DNA from: Anaerosporobacter mobilis DSM 15930
GTDB lineage: Bacteria; Bacillota; Clostridia; Lachnospirales; Lachnospiraceae
Direction of reading: 5' to 3'
Length of the DNA: 64,000 nucleotides
NCBI RefSeq assembly: GCF_900142955.1
Contig: NZ_FRCP01000011.1
Location: forward strand, 62,001-126,000
Shown: positions 57,817 through 64,000 of the stretch, piece after piece
Layout of the letters: each line of letters begins with the position of its first letter
Position numbering within the stretch: the stretch's first letter is position 1
Made by a program: the position numbers and the translations under genes
The notes under the pieces: generated by a model
Told to the model about the DNA's origin: nothing
The model's database searches: none
Seen by the model: only the letters and a program-made list of their open reading frames with translations

Positions 57817-58836
57817 TCAGGTCGAGAATCTTTCAACAAAGTTTGTTGGTAATATAATTTTTTGTGGCAGTGATTGATATCCTTTGATTCTTGAAAGAAG
57901 TAAGTTCGCTGCAACCGTTCCAATTTCTTCTTTCGGTACATGAAAAGTAGTCAGTGGAGGATTGGAATATTGGGACATCTCAATATCTGACATACCAATG
58001 ACAGCAACTCTTTTAGGAACAGGAATTTGATTGGTATAGAAGCTTTTCATTGCAGCCATAGCCATTAAGTCACTTGCAGCAAAAAATGCTGTTGGATAGT
58101 GGTCACTTTTACATAATGCATCTACTTTCGCAACACATTCATCTTCATTCCAGTTACAATCAATGATCCATTCATTATGGATAGGTAAGCCAGCTTTATG
58201 CATAGCAATCAAGTAACCTTGGTATCGCTTACTATCTTTGATATCTTGGGACTCACCGCTCCCTCCGATAAATCCGATTTCTTTATGTCCTTTCTTGATT
58301 AGATGATTGGTAGCTAAGATACCATTCTGCAAATGGTCATACCCAACATCATCAATATCATCTCTTAAAGTATCAATACCTACAATATGAGGAACACGCT
58401 TTTTAATATAGTGGTAGCTATCATCGTTTAAAGGGTCCATTAGAATCAAACCGTCTAAAGAGTCGCTGAAGGTTGTAATCAAAGAATTCTTATCATTTAA
58501 TACTGTTGATGATTTAATAAAAGCTAAATCAATTCCTACAGATCGCAACTGTTTCTCTACGCCCGCTAGAATAGACATGTAGTAGGGGTCGTTATACCCT
58601 TTTTTGGTAACTCTTAAGATGCAGCCGATCTTTACTGTAAGTTCAGTAGTAGGGAGGGAATTTGATGATTTCTTATGCTGTGCCTTGGTAGGTACATAAT
58701 TTAATTGTGTAATGGCATCAAGCACTCTGGCTTTAGTTTCCTCGGTCATTTTATATTTGGTATCTTGATTTAGAACACGAGAGACGGTAGCAATGGAGAC
58801 ATTTGCTAGTTTTGCAACTTCTCGTATAGTACTCAT
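57817..58836 (-). CDS. LacI-family transcriptional regulator
   Basis: 339 residues from ATG 58836; AAGGGTG lies upstream, so the in-frame GTG at 58848 is not needed. The N-terminal helix-turn-helix (ANVSIATVSRVLN) is followed by the hinge and a periplasmic-binding-like effector domain (GLILMDPLNDD, GHKEIGFIGGSG, AFFAASDLMAM, VIGMSDIEMSQYSNPPLTT). It is divergent from the sugar nucleotide operon, whose promoter carries TACGTAACA-type palindromes, so it probably represses that operon and itself. The effector is probably an amino-sugar or galactoside; this is inference. Confidence 0.92.
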   Translation of the reverse strand: MSTIREVAKLANVSIATVSRVLNQDTKYKMTEETKARVLDAITQLNYVPTKAQHKKSSNSLPTTELTVKIGCILRVTKKGYNDPYYMSILAGVEKQLRSVGIDLAFIKSSTVLNDKNSLITTFSDSLDGLILMDPLNDDSYHYIKKRVPHIVGIDTLRDDIDDVGYDHLQNGILATNHLIKKGHKEIGFIGGSGESQDIKDSKRYQGYLIAMHKAGLPIHNEWIIDCNWNEDECVAKVDALCKSDHYPTAFFAASDLMAMAAMKSFYTNQIPVPKRVAVIGMSDIEMSQYSNPPLTTFHVPKEEIGTVAANLLLSRIKGYQSLPQKIILPTNFVERFST

Positions 58837-58885
58837 AACTGAAAACACCCTTCCATTTCGTATAGTCTATATATAATTTACCTTG

Positions 58886-58897
58886 TGTTACGTTATG
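58886..58897. promoter_or_regulatory. Possible LacI operator near lacI
   Basis: TGTTACGTTATG matches the palindrome TGTTACGTAACA at 9 of 12 bases and lies about 50 bases before lacI. This fits autoregulation. Confidence 0.4.
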
Positions 58898-59072
58898 TTT
58901 ACTTTACCTTATCTATAGTAAATTGTCAATGAAAAGTAGTAGATATCAGTCTGGTAATAGCGTTGATTTTCGTTATTAGCCTTATATAATTCATTGTACT
59001 AATTATGTAACAAGAAAAAACACTTTGATTATCGATGTTAAGAAAATAATTTATGAATTCACATTTTAACTG

Positions 59073-59156
59073 TTTACAAAGCATGTAACAAATGCTAATA
59101 TAAAAGCGTAACAAATGAAAATGATACGTAACAGAACAACTGTATGTTACGTAATC
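59073..59156 (+). promoter_or_regulatory. Promoter of the sugar operon with twin LacI-type operators
   Basis: TTTACA (59073-59078), 17 bases, TAATAT (59096-59101). Downstream are TGATACGTAACA (59122-59133) and TGTTACGTAATC (59145-59156), each close to TGTTACGTAACA with a central CG as LacI proteins prefer. The two also form a perfect 9-bp inverted repeat (TACGTAACA/TGTTACGTA). Binding here would block transcription. The rest of the 58837-59228 gap shows nothing else. Confidence 0.75.
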
Positions 59157-59228
59157 TGTTCTAAAATTTAGTAGAGGATAGAGAAAACGATACAGTGAGT
59201 AGAGGCTAAGTAGAAAGGAAGTAAGATT

Positions 59229-60146
59229 ATGGAAAAACCGGTTTTAGTAATTATGGCTGCGGGTATGGGAAGTAGGTACGGTGGTTTAAAGCAGATTGAT
59301 GCTGTTGATGAACAAGGACATATAATTATTGATTTCTCGATCTTTGACGCAATACGAGCAGGATTTAGAAAAATAATTTTTATTATTAAGCATGAGATGG
59401 AAGAAGAGTTTAAAGAAGTAATAGGAGATCGAATTGAAAAAATTGTAGAGGTTGAATACGTTTTTCAAGAGGTTACAAAAGTGCCAGATAACTTTACTGT
59501 TCCAGATGAGAGAGTGAAACCATGGGGGACTGGTCATGCAATCTTGTGTTGCAAAGACAAAGTCAAGGGACCTTTTGCAGTAATTAATGCAGATGATTTC
59601 TATGGGAGAGAGGCATTTACTAAGATTTATGATTTCTTAGATACGATCAAAGAAAATCAGAGTACTGTTTATACCATGGTTGGTTATCAGTTAGAAAACA
59701 CTTTGACGGAAAATGGCTCTGTTGCAAGAGGAGTATGTGATGTTAATGAAGAAGGCTTCTTAACAGAGATTACGGAACGAACGAAAATCGAAAGATTTCC
59801 TGATGGTGCGAAATATTTTGATAGTGAGCAGGATACTTGGGAAGATATTCCTTTCGACAAAACAGTATCTATGAATCTCTGGGGATTCAAAGAAGATATT
59901 ATGAAGGAACTTGAGGAAGAGTTTAATAAATTTCTAGAGAGAGAAGTTTCGATTAACCCGACAAAAAGTGAGTTTTTCTTACCAACGGTGGTTCAGCATA
60001 TGATTGAGAAGCAAAAGGTACAAGTAAAAGTATTGAATTCGGATGATAAATGGTTTGGTGTTACCTATAAAGAGGATAAAGAGGTTGTCCAAAATGAAAT
60101 AGCGAAGTTAAAAAAACAAGGAGTTTACCCTACGAACTTATGGTAG
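59229..60146 (+). CDS. Sugar-1-phosphate nucleotidyltransferase
   Basis: 305 residues. The N-terminal signature LVIMAAGMGSRYGGLKQID is that of NTP-transferase enzymes; PWGTGHAILC and INADDFYG supply nucleotide and metal-binding residues. Next to an N-acetylhexosamine 1-kinase-like gene and galE, it is well placed to make UDP-sugars (UDP-GalNAc/UDP-GlcNAc or UDP-Gal) from the sugar 1-phosphate, replacing the GalT-type enzyme of the lacto-N-biose pathway. Its exact sugar is inferred from context. Confidence 0.85.
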   Translation: MEKPVLVIMAAGMGSRYGGLKQIDAVDEQGHIIIDFSIFDAIRAGFRKIIFIIKHEMEEEFKEVIGDRIEKIVEVEYVFQEVTKVPDNFTVPDERVKPWGTGHAILCCKDKVKGPFAVINADDFYGREAFTKIYDFLDTIKENQSTVYTMVGYQLENTLTENGSVARGVCDVNEEGFLTEITERTKIERFPDGAKYFDSEQDTWEDIPFDKTVSMNLWGFKEDIMKELEEEFNKFLEREVSINPTKSEFFLPTVVQHMIEKQKVQVKVLNSDDKWFGVTYKEDKEVVQNEIAKLKKQGVYPTNLW

Positions 60147-60224
60147 AAAGTAAACTCATAGTGTAGATACTAGGTAGAGAAAAGATGTAAGTATCAGGAC
60201 TTTGGAAAGGGGTATAGTAATTTT

Positions 60225-61349
60225 ATGGCAAGTGAAATAAAGGTAGAGTTAATTGAGAATGCAATCACACAGTTTTGTGTAGAAGGAGATGTTGTGAATT
60301 ATGAAAGGTATGGTAACGGGCATATTAATGATACGTTTGTCGTAGTCTTTCAGAAGAATTCTGAACAAACAAGGTACATATTACAACGCATCAATAACAG
60401 TATATTTAAGAATCCAGAGCAATTAATGTTTAACATTACTCAGGTTACCTCATTTTTAAAAGATGAAGTGAAAAGGCTTGGAGGAGATAGTAGAAGAGAA
60501 GTGATAACGGTGATTAATACGAAGGAGGGAGCCTCATTCTATCAAGATACTGAAGAAAATTACTGGAGAATGTATCTATTTATAGAAGATGCAAGCTGTT
60601 TTGAGCAGGTAAGTAGACCAGAAGACTTCTTTCAAAGTGCAGTTGCTTTTGGGAGATTTCAGAAATTATTATCTGACTTTGATGCATCAAGTTTGTATGA
60701 GGTAATACCAGATTTTCATAATACACCGTTACGTTATAAAACATTTCTACAAGCTGTGAAAGAAGACAAATGTAATCGTGCCAAAGAAGTACAGGATGAG
60801 ATTATGTTTTTTATCAAAAGAGAAGAGGATATGGAGTATTGTAAAAGATGTTTAGAAGAAGGCAAGCTCCCACTTCGTGTAACCCATAATGATACGAAGC
60901 TTAACAATGTAATGATTGACAATAAAACAGGGAATGGTCTATGTGTTATTGACTTAGATACCGTAATGCCTGGATTATCTATTTTCGATTTTGGGGATTC
61001 TATTCGCTTTGGGGCCAATACCGCTACAGAGGATGAAAAGGATTTGACCAAAGTTAATTTGGATCTTGAATTATTTGAAGAGTATGTTAAGGGCTATCTA
61101 AAAGGCTGTGAAGGAAGCTTGACAGATGCAGAAATTGCTATGTTACCTTTTGGAGCAAAAACAATGACATTGGAATGTGGTATGCGCTTTCTAACAGATT
61201 ATATAGAGGGTGATGTGTATTTTAGAATTCACAAACCAGAACATAATTTAGACCGTTGTCATACACAGATGTCACTGGTACTTGATATGGAACGAAAATG
61301 GAATGAGATGAATGAAATCGTGTCAAAGGCAAAAGGAGGTAATTTATAA
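60225..61349 (+). CDS. nahK: N-acetylhexosamine 1-kinase-like phosphotransferase
   Basis: 374 residues of the aminoglycoside phosphotransferase (APH) fold; GAAAGGGG precedes the ATG. The catalytic loop is VTHNDTKLNNVMID, with metal-binding residues in CVIDLDTVMPG and FDFGDSIRFG, which match the NahK type. It phosphorylates GalNAc/GlcNAc released from lacto-N-biose or galacto-N-biose at C1. Its stop overlaps the galE start by one base (TAATG), so the two are coupled. Confidence 0.8.
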   Translation: MASEIKVELIENAITQFCVEGDVVNYERYGNGHINDTFVVVFQKNSEQTRYILQRINNSIFKNPEQLMFNITQVTSFLKDEVKRLGGDSRREVITVINTKEGASFYQDTEENYWRMYLFIEDASCFEQVSRPEDFFQSAVAFGRFQKLLSDFDASSLYEVIPDFHNTPLRYKTFLQAVKEDKCNRAKEVQDEIMFFIKREEDMEYCKRCLEEGKLPLRVTHNDTKLNNVMIDNKTGNGLCVIDLDTVMPGLSIFDFGDSIRFGANTATEDEKDLTKVNLDLELFEEYVKGYLKGCEGSLTDAEIAMLPFGAKTMTLECGMRFLTDYIEGDVYFRIHKPEHNLDRCHTQMSLVLDMERKWNEMNEIVSKAKGGNL

Positions 61350-62362
61350 TGGCTATATTAGTTACAGGTGGAGCAGGATACATAGGAAGTCATACCTGTC
61401 TTGAGTTGTTAAGCAAGGGTTATGATGTAGTAGTAGTAGATAATCTCAGCAATTCTTCAGAAGAGTCACTGAAGAGAGTAGAAAAGTTAGCGGGTAAAGA
61501 CTTAACATTTTATCAATTCAATGTTGAAGATAAAGATAAGTTAATTAAGGTATTTGAACAGGAGAAGATTCAAGCTGTAATTCATTTTGCAGGTCTAAAA
61601 GCAGTTGGGGAATCCGTACATAAGCCACTTAACTATTATTATAACAATTTGGTTTCAACTCTTGTGCTTTGCGAAGTGATGACACAGTTTGATGTGAAGA
61701 AGTTAGTATTCAGTTCTTCTGCTACCGTATATGGTAATCCGCAGACAGTTCCAATCAAGGAAGATTTTCCGCTTTCTGTTACCAATCCATATGGTAGAAC
61801 AAAGCTAATGCAGGAAGAGATGTTAAGAGATTTGGTGGTTGCTGATAGGGAATGGAAGATTATCTTATTGCGTTATTTTAACCCAATAGGTGCAGATCAA
61901 AGCGGTATGATTGGAGAAGATCCACTTGGTATCCCTAACAATCTAGTTCCATATATTACGCAAGTGGCGGTTGGTAAGTTAAAAGAACTTCAGGTATTTG
62001 GTGATGATTATGATACAAAGGATGGTAGTGGGGTAAGAGATTATATCCATGTTACAGACCTAGCAATTGGTCATGTGAAGTCAATTGAGAAACTTAGTCA
62101 GATCGAAGGTGTTAAGACGTATAATCTAGGTACCGGTAAAGGTTATAGTGTATTAGAAATGGTTGCTGCTTTTTCGGAGGTTTGTAAAAAACCGATTCCT
62201 TATGTAGTGAAAGAAAGAAGGCCAGGCGATATCGCAACCTGCTTTGCAGACCCAAGTTTAGCAAAAGAAGAACTTGGATTTGTCGCAGAGAAAAAGCTTT
62301 CCCAGATGTGCGAGGATGCATATCGCTGGCAGTGTAACAATCCGAACGGATATCGAGATTGA
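61349..62362 (+). CDS. galE: UDP-glucose/UDP-N-acetylglucosamine 4-epimerase
   Basis: 337 residues. NAD-binding GGAGYIGSH at the start, catalytic SSSATVYG and YGRTK (Tyr/Lys), RYFNPIGA and the DYIHVTDLA segment are all present and of GalE length. It interconverts UDP-Gal/UDP-Glc and possibly the N-acetyl forms, completing the kinase-nucleotidyltransferase-epimerase set. Coupled to the kinase gene by the TAATG overlap; GGAGG lies inside the kinase end. Confidence 0.95.
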   Translation: MAILVTGGAGYIGSHTCLELLSKGYDVVVVDNLSNSSEESLKRVEKLAGKDLTFYQFNVEDKDKLIKVFEQEKIQAVIHFAGLKAVGESVHKPLNYYYNNLVSTLVLCEVMTQFDVKKLVFSSSATVYGNPQTVPIKEDFPLSVTNPYGRTKLMQEEMLRDLVVADREWKIILLRYFNPIGADQSGMIGEDPLGIPNNLVPYITQVAVGKLKELQVFGDDYDTKDGSGVRDYIHVTDLAIGHVKSIEKLSQIEGVKTYNLGTGKGYSVLEMVAAFSEVCKKPIPYVVKERRPGDIATCFADPSLAKEELGFVAEKKLSQMCEDAYRWQCNNPNGYRD

Positions 62363-62371
62363 GAAGGTTCC

Positions 62372-63286
62372 CTAACGCAAAACGGATATTGAGGCTTGGC
62401 ACATTCGCTTATATTCCTGAGGAGTAGTATTGGTCATCTTCTTAAACGCTTGTGAAAAATAGCTTGGTGACGAAAATCCAACGATTTGAGAGATGGACGA
62501 TAAGGAATGGGAAGTATTTGCTAAAAGGTGTTTACTTTCTTCAATTCGTCTTTTATTCAAGTAATTAATCGGTGAGGTACCAAATTGTTTTGAAAAGTTA
62601 TGTACAAAGTAATACTTATTTAAGTGAACCAGAGAACTTAGCGTATCTACCGTGATATTCTCTCTGAAGTGTTCCTCGATATATTTTTTAGCTATATTAC
62701 ATTCTCTAGTTAAATTGGGACCTGTGACCATGGAAATCTTAAAAGCTTCATTACGAAGGATAAGTGTGAAGATGATATTTAATAAATTCTGACAAACAAA
62801 GTCACGATATGGCTGGTCGCGTTTCATCTCATGAGCAAGCGTATTGAAGTACAGATGCAAATCAGTTTTATAGGTAGAACTATTTAAGATGATATAATCT
62901 TTGTCCTCAGCTTGAAACTTAATTCCCTCTACTCCTAATACAATATACTCCATTGGCTTAGCGGAATTGGAGATTTCAGTATGTACAATGGTTGGGTTAA
63001 GAATAATTAAGTCATTTGCTTTGACATCTAAGATCTCCGACTCTACGGAGAACTGCCCTGTACCATTTGTAATATAGAAGAATTCTGTAAAGTTATGAGA
63101 GTGTGGGAGACTAACCCAGTCATTCCCGTATTTCGATAGTGCAACATAGAGCAAATTTACATTAATTGATTGATTACCATGCTTGACATCAGGGTTAAAC
63201 GTATAGGAAAGGGTTGAATCATCTTTGTGAGTTATGGACGCTTCACAGTCATTATCTGTTGTAAAATTGTATCGACTATTACTCAT
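62372..63286 (-). CDS. AraC-family regulator with cupin sensor
   Basis: 304 residues; AGGAGGTAAT precedes the ATG. The N-terminal about 150 residues form a cupin (LPHSHNFTEFFYI, LDVKANDLIILNP). The C-terminal about 100 residues hold two helix-turn-helix units (VDTLSSLVHLNKYYFVHNF; SSISQIVGFSSPSYFSQAFK .. TTPQEYKRM). It is divergent from the solute-binding gene at 63463, so it probably activates that transporter in response to its sugar. Its stop lies 10 bases from the galE stop; no clear terminator is seen between them. Confidence 0.92.
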   Translation of the reverse strand: MSNSRYNFTTDNDCEASITHKDDSTLSYTFNPDVKHGNQSINVNLLYVALSKYGNDWVSLPHSHNFTEFFYITNGTGQFSVESEILDVKANDLIILNPTIVHTEISNSAKPMEYIVLGVEGIKFQAEDKDYIILNSSTYKTDLHLYFNTLAHEMKRDQPYRDFVCQNLLNIIFTLILRNEAFKISMVTGPNLTRECNIAKKYIEEHFRENITVDTLSSLVHLNKYYFVHNFSKQFGTSPINYLNKRRIEESKHLLANTSHSLSSISQIVGFSSPSYFSQAFKKMTNTTPQEYKRMCQASISVLR

Positions 63287-63404
63287 ATATTACCTCCTAC
63301 TTATTATGTGGAAAATATACAAAAAGATTCCTTTAATGTAATGGTTGGTTGTTTATATTATATATTATACAGCAAGATTCATAAAGAAGAAAGCAATATT
63401 TCTA

Positions 63405-63432
63405 TTGTTTATTTAATTAAATATTGTATACT
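63405..63432 (+). promoter_or_regulatory. Promoter of the sugar-binding lipoprotein gene
   Basis: TTGTTT (63405-63410), 16 bases, TATACT (63427-63432). The weak -35 suits a promoter that needs an activator such as the divergent AraC protein. Confidence 0.5.
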
Positions 63433-63462
63433 ACTAACATAGTCATAAAGGAGGATAAATAT

Positions 63463-64000
63463 ATGAAAAAAATTGGTAGTATTTTATTAGTACTTGCATT
63501 GATGATGAGCTCCCTTGCTGGTTGTTCTAAAAAGGACACAACAAACAACGGAGCTACAACAACACCTGCAACAACAGAATCTACGGATACGTCTCAAACG
63601 GAAGAAACTACTTCACCTGAGGAAACAAAGAAAGATGTTACAATAAAAGTAGCAGCAATCGAAACCGCTTATGGTGCTGAGATGTGGACAAAGGTTTGTG
63701 CAGCATTTGAGGCTAAGACAGGAATTAAAGTGGAACTTACAACAGATAAGTTATTAGAGGATGTTATTGGAGCAGGAATGAAAGCTGGAGATTATCCAGA
63801 TGTTGTACATTTGGCTACAGGCCGTCCAGCAGCTTTAACAGAGACTTTAATTAAAGAAAATGGTTTAGAAGACATAACAGATGTATTAAGCATGACTGTT
63901 CCAGGGGAAGATAAGAAAGTTATTGATAAGATTGCTGGTGGGTTTACAGAATCTTCTTTAACAAATCCTTATAACGATGGAAGAACATACATGGCACCTA
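63463..64000 (+). CDS. Extracellular sugar-binding lipoprotein, cut by window edge
   Basis: AAAGGAGG lies before ATG 63463; the frame is open to the end of the window (179 residues seen). A lipoprotein signal peptide (KKIGSILLVLALMMSSLAGC) has its lipobox Cys at residue 21, followed by a Thr/Glu-rich linker and the start of a family 1 solute-binding domain (WTKVCAAFEAKTGIKVEL, AGDYPDVVHLATGRPAALTE). It should capture an oligosaccharide for an ABC importer encoded further right. With the operon to the left, a lacto-N-biose/galacto-N-biose or N-acetylglucosamine-type ligand is likely but unproven. Confidence 0.9.
   Translation, partial: MKKIGSILLVLALMMSSLAGCSKKDTTNNGATTTPATTESTDTSQTEETTSPEETKKDVTIKVAAIETAYGAEMWTKVCAAFEAKTGIKVELTTDKLLEDVIGAGMKAGDYPDVVHLATGRPAALTETLIKENGLEDITDVLSMTVPGEDKKVIDKIAGGFTESSLTNPYNDGRTYMAP

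Overview
The window is AT-rich DNA with strong AGGAGG ribosome binding sites, frequent TTG/GTG starts and consensus TTGACA/TATAAT promoters. It also carries a T-box riboswitch and PadR, GntR, LacI and TetR regulators. This points to a low-GC Firmicute, most likely a clostridial (Lachnospiraceae-type) anaerobe. Gene content and style recall Lachnoclostridium (Clostridium) phytofermentans, but that is an impression, not a match.

Positions 1-47054 are a large secondary-metabolite locus read on the + strand. It opens with a polyketide synthase (PKS) block: a 5'-cut KR-ACP protein, a KS-DH-KR-ACP module without its own acyltransferase, a free-standing acyltransferase-like protein without the catalytic serine, and a free-standing ketosynthase that keeps Cys but lacks both catalytic His. 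A PadR regulator, a HAAS-type membrane protein and a three-gene ABC exporter follow, then an 853-residue cobalamin-binding radical SAM protein. Next come a two-module nonribosomal peptide synthetase (NRPS; 2327 aa, ending in an epimerase), a type II thioesterase and a seven-module NRPS of 7383 aa. Reading specificity residues by eye against gramicidin synthetase A gives a nine-residue chain: Phe, D-Phe, Asx-like, Asn, Tyr-like, Val, Val, Val, Leu. That order strikingly echoes the second half of tyrocidine. There is no terminal thioesterase; the last protein ends in a degenerate half condensation domain.

Positions 47055-52331 look like a patchwork. There is a decayed GntR regulator/membrane protein pair on the - strand, then a TetR-controlled ABC transporter cassette with twin palindromic operators. 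Behind it lie broken pieces of a sigma factor and a response regulator, which suggest the scar of an integrated element. A serine-type T-box then precedes serS, which encodes an atypical, archaeal-like seryl-tRNA synthetase.

Positions 53718-57347 hold a three-gene - strand operon (J-domain protein with a ten-cysteine tail, DUF5685 protein, small membrane protein). Opposite it is a membrane-anchored polysaccharide deacetylase.

Positions 57372-64000 are a sugar-utilisation region. A truncated peptidoglycan-binding gene lies behind a LacI regulator. Divergent from lacI is an operon for a nucleotidyltransferase, an N-acetylhexosamine 1-kinase-like kinase and GalE, resembling the lacto-N-biose/galacto-N-biose pathway. 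An AraC regulator is divergent from a lipoprotein sugar-binding gene that runs off the window. No tRNA, rRNA, CRISPR array or complete insertion sequence was seen.
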